DNA of 14,094 bases from an uncultured Gilliamella sp. (GTDB lineage Bacteria; Pseudomonadota; Gammaproteobacteria; Enterobacterales; Enterobacteriaceae), in the NCBI GenBank assembly GCA_945291235.1, contig CALYQY010000061.1, positions 1-14,094 on the forward strand. The letters run 5' to 3'. The translations under genes were made by a program, and so were the position numbers. The notes under the pieces are model-generated. The model worked only from the letters and a program-made list of their open reading frames with translations, searched no databases and was not told where the DNA came from. Of the stretch, positions 1 through 6,812 are shown in pieces (the stretch's first letter is position 1; every line of letters starts with the position of its first letter).

Positions 1-94
1 GAAAATAACAATATAAAAATTAAAATAAATCGCATAATTTCCTATTATTCCTATGATTACATTTTGAGTTGAAAAGTATTGTCTAAATATCTTA

Positions 95-150
95 TATAAA
101 AAAACAGCTACTGAAGATTATTTATTATCAAGTAGCTGTTGTTTATTTTT
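95..150 (-). terminator. Rho-independent terminator behind ndh, probably bidirectional
   Basis: A perfect 10-bp inverted repeat, AACAGCTACT (103-112) and AGTAGCTGTT (131-140), encloses an 18-nt loop. Read on the minus strand, the direction of ndh, the hairpin is followed by a run of T (complement of the A run at 98-104). On the plus strand it is followed by GTTTATTTTT, so it may stop transcription both ways. It lies about 20 bases past the ndh stop codon. The other bases before 95 are AT-rich and show no gene I can support. Confidence 0.8.
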
Positions 151-160
151 CGGTTAATAA

Positions 161-1450
161 TTAATCTTGCTGACTAAAAATAGACGCAAATTTACTTTTA
201 TACTTCGCTTTGCAATCACGAGCAAAACGGATGGTTTTAAAGATACCTAATAAACTAGCTTGATGCATACGATATAGCAATCGATGGATCATTAACGCAA
301 ACCAACCTTTCACACTCATTTCTTTATTGCCAATCAACTTAACCACGCCTTGGGCGGTATCATGTAAAGAAATAATGGTTCCTTTATCGGTATAGACAAA
401 TGACTTCATGGCTTGATTGTTAATCAGACTAACGATATTTCGAGCGCAAATTTTTGCCATTTGATTAGCTGCTTGTGCTGTGGGTGGAGAGGCTCGTCCG
501 CTATCTTGCATCGCATAAGCACTATCACCAATAACAAAGATATTATCGTCTCGTGTAGTTTGTAATGTCGGTTTAACGACTAATTGATTTGAACGACTTG
601 ATTCTAAACCAGCTATGTCTTTCAGATAATCAGGTGCTTTAACGCCAGCAGTCCAAATCATAATATCGGCTTTAATGGTTTCCCCTTCTTTAGGATAGAA
701 TCCATCACTTTCGGCCTTAGTAATCATGGTATTCGTTAAGACATGAATACCGCGTTTTTCAAGGGTTTTGGTAATGCTTAATGCCGTTTTTTCGGGTAAT
801 GCTGGTAAGATACGATTGGTTGCTTCAATAACGGATACATCTAAGAAATCAGCACACATTTTGTTTTTTCGACATACGCCAAACGTTTCAACCATATGAG
901 GTAGTTCAGAGGCTAACTCGACACCTGTTGCGCCACCACCAACAATAGCAATGCCAAGTTTTTCCCCTTTAGTGTCAGCGTCTTTATCGAGCGTTGAACA
1001 GAAATTTGTGAATTTTGATAGCAGTATTTCACGTAGGCGAATAGCGGCATTTTGATCATCTAAAAATATACAATGTTCTTTAACACCAGGCGTACCAAAA
1101 TCATTCGAAGTACTGCCTACTGCTATAACCAAAATATCATACGATAGGGAAATATGATTATCATTTGTATCATTGATCAGAACTTGCTTATTCTCACGAT
1201 CAATATTGGTAAAAGTACCTTGAGTAAACTCAAAATGATGTTGCTTTGCTTGTTCAGAAAAGAAGATGTTATCAACTTGTTCATACATAGCACCTGTTGC
1301 AACTTCATGCAGTAGTGGTTTCCAAATGTGGTAACTATTTTTATCGATCAGCGTTATTTCAGCTTGTTTATTTTTACCTAGCTTATCACCAAGATTAGTT
1401 GCCAACTCTAATCCACCTGCACCACCACCAACAATAATTATTTTTTTCAT
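161..1450 (-). CDS. ndh: Type II NADH:quinone oxidoreductase (NDH-2)
   Basis: Single-subunit, non-proton-pumping NADH dehydrogenase that carries FAD and passes electrons from NADH to membrane quinones on the cytoplasmic face of the inner membrane. Its 429 residues are close to the 434 of E. coli Ndh, and I recognise long stretches of shared sequence. The FAD dinucleotide-binding loop GGGAGG is at residues 8-13, the NADH-binding loop GGGATG at 171-176, and the second FAD contact VIGDSAYA at about 307-314, followed by PPTAQAA. WKPLLHEVATG (43-53) is typical of NDH-2. The basic C-terminal part (about 382-429) has the amphipathic character used for membrane attachment. The ATG at 1450 is preceded by AAGG at a reasonable distance. 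The gene is monocistronic: a terminator follows it and the next gene is divergent. A putative FNR box in the promoter suggests anaerobic repression, as in E. coli. Confidence 0.96.
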   Translation of the reverse strand: MKKIIIVGGGAGGLELATNLGDKLGKNKQAEITLIDKNSYHIWKPLLHEVATGAMYEQVDNIFFSEQAKQHHFEFTQGTFTNIDRENKQVLINDTNDNHISLSYDILVIAVGSTSNDFGTPGVKEHCIFLDDQNAAIRLREILLSKFTNFCSTLDKDADTKGEKLGIAIVGGGATGVELASELPHMVETFGVCRKNKMCADFLDVSVIEATNRILPALPEKTALSITKTLEKRGIHVLTNTMITKAESDGFYPKEGETIKADIMIWTAGVKAPDYLKDIAGLESSRSNQLVVKPTLQTTRDDNIFVIGDSAYAMQDSGRASPPTAQAANQMAKICARNIVSLINNQAMKSFVYTDKGTIISLHDTAQGVVKLIGNKEMSVKGWFALMIHRLLYRMHQASLLGIFKTIRFARDCKAKYKSKFASIFSQQD

Positions 1451-1474
1451 ATTTAATACCTTACAATCCTAATT

Positions 1475-1509
1475 TAAAATATCATACTAAATAAGTAGGT
1501 TTTTATCTA
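1475..1509 (-). promoter_or_regulatory. Candidate sigma-70 promoter of ndh
   Basis: On the minus strand a -10 box TATGAT (plus-strand positions 1481-1486) is separated by 17 bases from a -35-like TAGATA (1504-1509, four of six consensus bases). Transcription would begin near 1474, giving a leader of about 24 nt before the ndh ATG. The surroundings are so AT-rich that chance matches are possible. Confidence 0.5.
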
Positions 1510-1516
1510 TATTCTT

Positions 1517-1530
1517 TTGACTAATATCAA
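1517..1530. promoter_or_regulatory. Putative FNR box upstream of ndh
   Basis: TTGACTAATATCAA matches the FNR consensus TTGAT-N4-ATCAA at nine of ten specified positions. Its centre (1523.5) is about 49-50 bases upstream of the start point predicted for ndh. E. coli ndh is repressed by FNR from a site centred near -50, so both the motif and its position agree with what is known of this gene. A poorer second element, TTGAT-TTAC-AATGA, sits at 1555-1568 and keeps only one good half. Binding and regulation are inferred. Confidence 0.55.
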
Positions 1531-1662
1531 TTATAAATAAAATCTATTAATATATTGATTTACAATGATTGAAAATAATTTATTTTATTAAAAATAAAAT
1601 GTTTAATATTTATTGAATAGAAGACAATTAATGCCTTTATTTGGAATAAAGTGAAGGTGAAC

Positions 1663-1691
1663 TTGTACGAATAAAGCACTTTTCGTATAAT
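1663..1691 (+). promoter_or_regulatory. Promoter of the exporter operon with an overlapping operator-like dyad
   Basis: A consensus -10 box TATAAT (1686-1691) lies 17 bases after TTGTAC (1663-1668), a partial -35. Transcription would start near 1698, leaving a leader of nearly 90 nt. The dyad TACGAA (1666-1671) and TTCGTA (1682-1687), with 10 bases between the arms, spans the -35 to -10 interval. That is where a local repressor of the TetR or MarR type commonly binds. No regulator gene is encoded nearby, so the controlling protein is unknown. Confidence 0.55.
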
Positions 1692-1785
1692 GAGTAAATA
1701 AGTTTTTACGTATGTTATCCTATTAATATTTATCTAAACATCTTGATATCTTATCCATTTAACATCACACTTTAAAAAAAATTAT

Positions 1786-2757
1786 ATGAATAAAAAAATA
1801 TTTATTAGTATTGCGTTAATCGTTATTTTAATTTCAATGACGATCCTAATACGCTCACACAATAGCCAGTTAATTCTTCAAGGTGAGGTTGATGCGCCGA
1901 ATGTCAGTGTGGCTTCAAAAGCCAAAGGGCGTGTTCAGCTTATTCACGTTAATCGGGGTGATGATGTAAAGCCTAATGATATTCTAATTACGCTTGATAG
2001 TCCTGAATTATTAGCGCAAGTGAAAGCGGCTGAAGCCGCACGAGATCAAGCTAAAGCTCAGGTGGCACTTTCCGAACATGGTACGCGTGAAGAAAGCATA
2101 CGTTATTACGAAGCATTACTTGAACAAGCAAAAGTCGCTTATGATAATGCATCAAAAGAATATGACCGTAATAAAGCAATATCTGCAAAAGGGTTTGTAT
2201 CACAGTCAATATTGGATAATGCATTAAAAACACGTGATGCTGCTTTTCAACAGGTACAATCTGCACAGGCTAATTTAGATCAAGCTAAAAATGGTGATCG
2301 TATAGAACAGCGTGAAATTTATGCAGCCAAATTAAAAGAAGCAGAAGAGCAACTCAAGCAATTACAAATTCAATATGATGATCTTCAAGTTAAAGCCCCT
2401 GTTGGTGGTGAAATTGGTTCAATACCGGCTGAGGTAGGGGAATTATTTAATGCGAATAGTCCGCTATTAACAGTGATTCGATTACCGGATGCCTACTTTG
2501 TGTTTAATCTTCGAGAAAATATTATGCCGAACGTTCACAAAGGGGATCGTATTAAGTTAGAAGTGCCGGCACTAGGAAATAAAGAAATCGAAGCAGAAGT
2601 TCGTTACATTGCCCCAATGGGAGACTATGCAACCAAGCGTGCAACTCGTGCAACGGGCGATTTTGATTTGAAAACGTTTGAAGTCAGATTATATCCAATT
2701 CATCATGTAGAAGGTTTACGTGCGGGTATGAGTACTTTATGGAAATTGGACAATTAA
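1786..2757 (+). CDS. HlyD-family periplasmic adaptor (membrane fusion protein)
   Basis: Adaptor subunit of a tripartite efflux or secretion system, expected to link inner-membrane permeases to a TolC-like outer-membrane channel. The 323 residues start with one membrane anchor (about 4-22). A lipoyl-like half domain follows (VSVASKAKGRV, about 41-75), then a long charged coiled-coil hairpin (about 78-200, rich in Ala, Gln, Lys and Glu), the second lipoyl half (VKAPVGGEIGSI), and a beta-barrel region ending in GLRAGMSTLWKLDN. The layout and length resemble E. coli YbhG and YhiI, which work with ABC-2 permeases. The ATG at 1786 has no clear Shine-Dalgarno, only an A-rich leader, so translation initiation may be weak. 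The stop overlaps the start of the first permease (TAATG), indicating one operon. The substrate cannot be told from the sequence. Confidence 0.9.
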   Translation: MNKKIFISIALIVILISMTILIRSHNSQLILQGEVDAPNVSVASKAKGRVQLIHVNRGDDVKPNDILITLDSPELLAQVKAAEAARDQAKAQVALSEHGTREESIRYYEALLEQAKVAYDNASKEYDRNKAISAKGFVSQSILDNALKTRDAAFQQVQSAQANLDQAKNGDRIEQREIYAAKLKEAEEQLKQLQIQYDDLQVKAPVGGEIGSIPAEVGELFNANSPLLTVIRLPDAYFVFNLRENIMPNVHKGDRIKLEVPALGNKEIEAEVRYIAPMGDYATKRATRATGDFDLKTFEVRLYPIHHVEGLRAGMSTLWKLDN

Positions 2758-3878
2758 TGTTGGACTTTTGGACACGTTTTAAAGATGCATTTAATGACGA
2801 AGTGCCGCAAATATTCAAGCGGTTCACTTTTCATTGGTTAATGTGGATCTTACCACTGATTATTTTTGTCTTAATCAGTAGTATCTTTTATCGCGGTGTT
2901 TTGTTCGATTTACCCGTTGGCTATATCGATCAGGATAAAAGTGTTTTATCACGTGAAATTGTGCGTAATCTTAATGCGGGTGCGCATGCCAACCTGATTA
3001 ATTACGATAGCCAACTTTCCGAGGCTGAACGGGATTTACAAGAAGCAAAAATTTATGCCATATTGTATATTCCACCCAATTTTGAAGCGGATGTTTTATC
3101 TGGTCGTCAACCTACCCCAATGCTTTATTATAATGCGTTATATTACAGTGCAGGGTTATACTCCATTATGGATTATTCGGGGTTAATTGCGGCGTTAAAT
3201 ACTGAATATCGAACAACGTTAGCAACCAGTGTCGGGTTACCAGTTCCCCCACTAGCCAAAGTGAATTTCAATTATGATGGGCTATTTAATGCTAGCGGTA
3301 ACTCAATGTACTTCCAACAGTTTTCGGCGGTTGTACATTTATTACAATTATTTGTTGTTACTACAACAATCTATATCCTGTCGCAATTACCTAAGCGAAC
3401 CCGCCCTAATTATCCCTTTGTGCTTGGAAAATTAGCGCCTTATACCATTTGGTATACTATGTTACTCATTTTCGAAATTGCGATGTTAGTTCTGTTTTCG
3501 CATGCCAGGGTATCAGGATCCCCATTTGCGATGATGACGGTGGTGTTTTTTTATGTCATAGCGGCACAAAGTATTGGTATTTTACTGTATACCTTTACGA
3601 AAACGGCTATTGATGCGTATACCTATATCGGTGTGCTAGTCGGATTGGCATTAACTTACTCTGGTATTGTTGTACCCGAACTTTCAATGCCGTGGATAGC
3701 CAGATTTATTTCATCCCTTGAGCCACTAACTTATGCGCTAAATAAGTTATTTGACCTTTTTTTACGGCATTCAAGTTATCTTTCAGTATTAAAAACCTGC
3801 GGTATTTTAATGATCTATCCAATAATTATTACCGTGTTAGTCAGAAAACGTTTAGTGAAACGTTTGCATTCACAGTAA
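2757..3878 (+). CDS. ABC-2 family permease, first of a pair
   Basis: Inner-membrane subunit of an ABC-2 type exporter, in the style of YhhJ, YbhR and YbhS. Read from 2757 it has 373 residues. A first membrane helix (about 25-45) is followed by a large periplasmic domain that opens with LPVGYIDQDKSVLSREIVRN. About five hydrophobic segments form the second half (for example FFYVIAAQSIGILLYTFT), with a basic C-terminus. I chose the ATG at 2757 because it overlaps the adaptor stop codon as TAATG and has GGA six bases upstream. An in-frame ATG at 2739 would add six residues, overlap the adaptor by 19 bases and has a comparably weak GAG, so it remains possible. No Walker A or signature motif is present, so the protein is not an ABC half-transporter fused to an ATPase. 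Confidence 0.88.
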   Translation: MLDFWTRFKDAFNDEVPQIFKRFTFHWLMWILPLIIFVLISSIFYRGVLFDLPVGYIDQDKSVLSREIVRNLNAGAHANLINYDSQLSEAERDLQEAKIYAILYIPPNFEADVLSGRQPTPMLYYNALYYSAGLYSIMDYSGLIAALNTEYRTTLATSVGLPVPPLAKVNFNYDGLFNASGNSMYFQQFSAVVHLLQLFVVTTTIYILSQLPKRTRPNYPFVLGKLAPYTIWYTMLLIFEIAMLVLFSHARVSGSPFAMMTVVFFYVIAAQSIGILLYTFTKTAIDAYTYIGVLVGLALTYSGIVVPELSMPWIARFISSLEPLTYALNKLFDLFLRHSSYLSVLKTCGILMIYPIIITVLVRKRLVKRLHSQ

Positions 3879-3891
3879 GAGGATAAGTAAG

Positions 3892-5058
3892 ATGATTAAA
3901 ATATTTTGGTCTTCGTTTATAAAAATATTCTTTTACATGTTAATGCGACCGATGTGGTTATTATTACTTTTATCGGTTTCTTTGATGAGTTTAGTTTATA
4001 TTAATGGCACTATTACAAATTTGCCGGTAGCAATTGTTGATCAAGATCATACGGCGACTAGTCGAAGCCTAATACGTTCTTTAAACACCAGTTCAAAGAT
4101 TGAAGCCATTACTTATGAAAATTCATTACAAGCGTATGATGATATCAATAATCGTAAACTGTTTGCGGTATTTACTATTCCAAGAAATTTTGAAAAAAAG
4201 ATCTTAAATGGTGAAGAAGTCACAATACCAGCCTATGGTGATGCTTCAAGTCGTTTAGCTAATGGTTTGATACAGGTGGATATTCGAGGAATCTATCAGC
4301 AAATATTAACTCAATATAATACACGGATTATGCGAAATGCTGGATTTGCCGATAAACAGATCGACATCATACTATCGCCAATTAAAGGTCAAACAGAACC
4401 GCTATACAATGCTGGCATAAGCTTTGCAGCTATCACTTTTCCTGGCTTATTAGTGATGTTATTGCAGCACTCATTTTTAATCGCTGCAACACGCACTAAC
4501 ATTACGTTAAACTCCTTGCCACAAGGAAAACCGCCAAAAATTGTAATTTTTGGTAGCTTATTTGGTTTATTACCAATCTGGCTTTTTTTATCCATCGTGC
4601 TTTTTGGATTATGGCCTTGGGTACTTGGTTATCGTCAGTTAGCTAGCCTTACTGAAATACTAATCATGACATTTCCACTATTACTTGGTGCTTTGGGTTT
4701 AAGTAAATTGTTGACTGAGTGTTTGCGCAAAACTGAAATGATATATCTGACATTGGCATTTTTGACGACGCCTGTGTTTTATCTATCCGGTACCATTTGG
4801 CCAATTGATGCTATGCCTCATTGGGTTCAATTTGTCTCATATTTATTGCCGTCAACATGGGCGACTAACATGATTGCAGGTGTGAATCAAATGGGACTTG
4901 GGCTAGCAGATAATTGGCACAATATATTGATGATACTCTTATTAGGTGCGATATACAGCATAATGGGCATTCTTATTGCTGCATTAAGAGAAGGTCGAAT
5001 ACGTAAATTTTTCAGAAAGAGAAAAGCGAAAATACAATCTAAACGGCAGTTGATTTAA
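3892..5058 (+). CDS. ABC-2 family permease, second of a pair
   Basis: Second inner-membrane permease, 388 residues, with the same plan as its upstream neighbour. An N-terminal helix (about 15-38) leads to a periplasmic domain beginning LPVAIVDQDHTATSRSLIRS, and five or so C-terminal helices include the typical AFLTTPVFYLSGTIWPI segment. The LPVxxxDQD block occurs at the same place in both permeases, so they look like diverged duplicates that form a heterodimer. It begins 13 bases after the previous stop and has a good AGAGGA ribosome site eight bases before the ATG. The C-terminus is strongly basic (RKFFRKRKAKIQSKR), as expected for a cytoplasmic tail. No ATP-binding subunit follows, which is unusual for the family. 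Substrate unknown; drug, bile-salt or envelope-component export would all fit. Confidence 0.9.
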   Translation: MIKIFWSSFIKIFFYMLMRPMWLLLLLSVSLMSLVYINGTITNLPVAIVDQDHTATSRSLIRSLNTSSKIEAITYENSLQAYDDINNRKLFAVFTIPRNFEKKILNGEEVTIPAYGDASSRLANGLIQVDIRGIYQQILTQYNTRIMRNAGFADKQIDIILSPIKGQTEPLYNAGISFAAITFPGLLVMLLQHSFLIAATRTNITLNSLPQGKPPKIVIFGSLFGLLPIWLFLSIVLFGLWPWVLGYRQLASLTEILIMTFPLLLGALGLSKLLTECLRKTEMIYLTLAFLTTPVFYLSGTIWPIDAMPHWVQFVSYLLPSTWATNMIAGVNQMGLGLADNWHNILMILLLGAIYSIMGILIAALREGRIRKFFRKRKAKIQSKRQLI

Positions 5059-5096
5059 TCTTATTGAACTTTTTATTTATCAAACCGCTTCCAATA

Positions 5097-5138
5097 ATTC
5101 GTTAATTGTCTTAGTAGTTATGATGACAATTAACGAAT
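5097..5138. repeat. Perfect 14-bp inverted repeat between the exporter and menA
   Basis: ATTCGTTAATTGTC (5097-5110) and GACAATTAACGAAT (5125-5138) are exact reverse complements around a 14-base spacer. Neither strand has a T run after the hairpin, so it is not a standard intrinsic terminator, though it could protect or end the exporter mRNA. Its outer seven bases, ATTCGTT, occur again at 5192-5198 in the menA promoter region, which also suits a protein-binding site. Function unknown. Confidence 0.6.
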
Positions 5139-5184
5139 GTTAAGTTGCGTAATGTATTACTAAAAAAGATTTTCATTATCAAAG

Positions 5185-5212
5185 TCGAATTATTCGTTTT
5201 TCCTGTTATGAT
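5185..5212 (+). promoter_or_regulatory. Candidate extended -10 promoter of menA
   Basis: TGTTATGAT (5204-5212) gives an extended -10 element with TATGAT at 5207-5212. The -35 is poor (TCGAAT, 5185-5190, spacer 16), which an extended -10 can compensate. The palindrome CGAATTATTCG (5186-5196) lies just upstream of the -10 and could be an operator. The start point would be about 35 bases before the menA ATG. Confidence 0.45.
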
Positions 5213-5253
5213 ATTTTGCTAATGTTTTAGATAGATATCTTGTGTTGTAGTGA

Positions 5254-6150
5254 ATGAAATATTATCCATGGATTATTAGCCTACGCTTAAAAACGTTATC
5301 TCTTTCTTTATGTGCGATATTAGTCGGTAATGCGCTGGCTTATTGGCAACAACAATTTGATTATCGGATTATGTTATTATCTATTAGTACTGCCTCGTTG
5401 TTACAAATTCTGTCAAATTTAGCTAACGATTACGGTGATGCAGTTAAAGGAAGTGATAAATGTAATATAACCGCTCATACTCGTGGTATTCAATTGGGGT
5501 TAATCACATTAAAACAGTTAAAAATAGCGTTAATCATCAATATAATTTGTTGTATTTTATCCGGGCTATATCTATTACACGTTGCTTGCAACAACCGATA
5601 TGAATTATTCAGTTTTATATTATTAGGCTTGCTATCTATTATTGCTGCTATTACCTATACTATTGGCAACAAGCCTTATGGCTATAGTGGCTTTGGCGAT
5701 TTATCCGTTTTAATATTTTTTGGGCTAGTTGGTGTAATAGGAAGTTACTACCTGCAAACAAAATCATTATCAAATTTAATTATTCTACCTGCTTTAGGTT
5801 GTGGATTGTTGTCAGTGGCCGTACTCAATATTAACAATTTACGTGATATTGATAGCGATCGAAATTGCCATAAGCGTACGTTAGTGGTGTTAATGGGACA
5901 AACCAAAGCTCGCTTTTATCATCTATTTCTAATTGTGACTGCATTTATTTTATTGGCACTTTTTGCTAGTCATCAGTTACATACCATTTGGCGGTGGTTA
6001 TTTTTGATAACGCTACCGCTATTTATTTACCATATTTATGCTGTTTTTCGATTTAAGGTAGCTAAGGATGCTATCCCTTTATTATTACAGATGGTCAAAC
6101 TTGCATTATTCACTAATTTACTTTATTGTTTGGGAATTATTTTGAACTAG
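5254..6150 (+). CDS. menA: 1,4-dihydroxy-2-naphthoate polyprenyltransferase
   Basis: Integral membrane prenyltransferase that attaches the polyprenyl chain to 1,4-dihydroxy-2-naphthoate, giving demethylmenaquinone in the menaquinone pathway. The 298 residues align well with E. coli MenA from recall. The first aspartate-rich motif, NLANDYGDAVKGSD (residues 55-68), is the Mg2+/prenyl-diphosphate site. IAAITYTIGNKPYGY follows mid-protein, and the second acidic motif NINNLRDIDSD is near residues 192-202. Eight or nine hydrophobic helices are evident. The ATG at 5254 has only a weak AGTGA ribosome site. rraA follows after 89 bases, the same gene order as in E. coli. It implies a low-potential quinone for anaerobic respiration, in keeping with the FNR-type control suggested at ndh. 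Confidence 0.95.
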   Translation: MKYYPWIISLRLKTLSLSLCAILVGNALAYWQQQFDYRIMLLSISTASLLQILSNLANDYGDAVKGSDKCNITAHTRGIQLGLITLKQLKIALIINIICCILSGLYLLHVACNNRYELFSFILLGLLSIIAAITYTIGNKPYGYSGFGDLSVLIFFGLVGVIGSYYLQTKSLSNLIILPALGCGLLSVAVLNINNLRDIDSDRNCHKRTLVVLMGQTKARFYHLFLIVTAFILLALFASHQLHTIWRWLFLITLPLFIYHIYAVFRFKVAKDAIPLLLQMVKLALFTNLLYCLGIILN

Positions 6151-6175
6151 CTCACGTTTATTTAAATTCGGTATC

Positions 6176-6201
6176 TTGTAACGCTATGTAAGCGTTATAC
6201 T
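6176..6201 (+). promoter_or_regulatory. rraA promoter region with a 19-bp dyad
   Basis: TAACGCTATGTAAGCGTTA (6179-6197) is a perfect dyad with 7-base arms around ATGTA. A good -10 box TATACT (6196-6201) overlaps its right end. TTGTAA (6176-6181) resembles a -35 but is only 14 bases away, too close to be ideal, so this promoter may need an activator or another sigma factor. E. coli rraA is driven partly by sigma-S. The dyad could also fold in the menA mRNA tail, but no T run follows it. Confidence 0.45.
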
Positions 6202-6239
6202 AGATAAACTAAAATATAAAGGCTAAAGGAGGCTTGGCA

Positions 6240-6731
6240 ATGGAGTTTGATACTTCAATTCTTTGTGATTATTATCCGGAAGATGTTAACGTAGTAGAAC
6301 CAATTTTCACTAATTTTGGTGGGGTTGCATCATTTTCAGGTCAAGCCGTAACAGTTAAATGTTTTGAAGATAACGGATTATTATACGAAATCTTGCAATC
6401 TAATGGTGCAGGTAAAATTCTAGTTATTGATGGCGGTGGATCGGTTCGTCGAGCATTGATTGATGCAGAACTGATTGATATTGCTGTTCAAAATCAGTGG
6501 GAAGGCATCATTGTTTATGGCGCGGTTCGACAAGTAGATTATCTGGCAGAAGCAGATATTGGTATTCAAGCGTTAGCGGCGATACCCGTAGGTGCAGAAG
6601 ATCAAGGTATTGGCGAAGTAGACATTAGAGTCAATTTTGGGGGTGTGACCTTCTTTTCTGGTGATTTTGTTTATGCCGATAACACCGGAATTATTTTGTC
6701 GGAAATTGCCTTAGAAATCGACGAAGAATAG
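6240..6731 (+). CDS. rraA: Ribonuclease E activity regulator RraA
   Basis: Ring-shaped protein that binds RNase E and inhibits mRNA turnover; it belongs to the RraA/MenG-like fold family. It was once mislabelled MenG, a methyltransferase, because it sits beside menA. The 163 residues match the 161-residue E. coli protein almost throughout: [20 protein letters not shown] at the start, the family loop [15 protein letters not shown] (64-78), [10 protein letters not shown] (91-100), and [12 protein letters not shown] (131-142). I chose the ATG at 6240 because an excellent AAAGGAGG (6225-6232) stands seven bases before it. A TTG six bases upstream, in frame, would leave only one base of spacing. 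It follows menA on the same strand but appears to have its own promoter. Confidence 0.96.
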   Translation: MEFDTSILCDYYPEDVNVVEPIFTNFGGVASFSGQAVTVKCFEDNGLLYEILQSNGAGKILVIDGGGSVRRALIDAELIDIAVQNQWEGIIVYGAVRQVDYLAEADIGIQALAAIPVGAEDQGIGEVDIRVNFGGVTFFSGDFVYADNTGIILSEIALEIDEE

Positions 6732-6746
6732 CTTATAACTTGTGTT

Positions 6747-6780
6747 CATCCGCTGATCTTAATTGGCGGATGTTTGATGT
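6747..6780 (+). terminator. Probable terminator of rraA
   Basis: CATCCGCTGAT (6747-6757) and ATTGGCGGATG (6762-6772) form an 11-bp stem, with two G-T pairs, around the tetraloop CTTA. The tail TTTGATGTT is only moderately T-rich, so termination may be partial. It stands 16 bases past the rraA stop, between the convergent rraA and dprA genes. Confidence 0.55.
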
Positions 6781-6812
6781 TAAAAATAGTATGGCTGTAA
6801 AATATAACTAAA

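Larger units (their letters stand above)
1451..1785. other. Divergent ndh / exporter intergenic region
   Basis: This gap of 335 bases holds the start signals of both divergent genes: the ndh promoter and FNR box on the left, and the exporter promoter with its overlapping dyad on the right. The middle (about 1535-1660) is extremely AT-rich and includes an all-AT palindrome at 1582-1600. I see no credible small gene in it. Confidence 0.6.

Noticed and set aside
1582..1600. ATTTTATT-AAA-AATAAAAT palindrome in the ndh-exporter gap
   Set aside because: It is composed only of A and T in a very AT-rich region, so it is expected by chance and would form only a weak hairpin.
6234..6239. TTG start giving RraA two extra residues (MA)
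   Set aside because: It would sit one base after AAAGGAGG, and the ATG at 6240 has ideal spacing and matches the family N-terminus.
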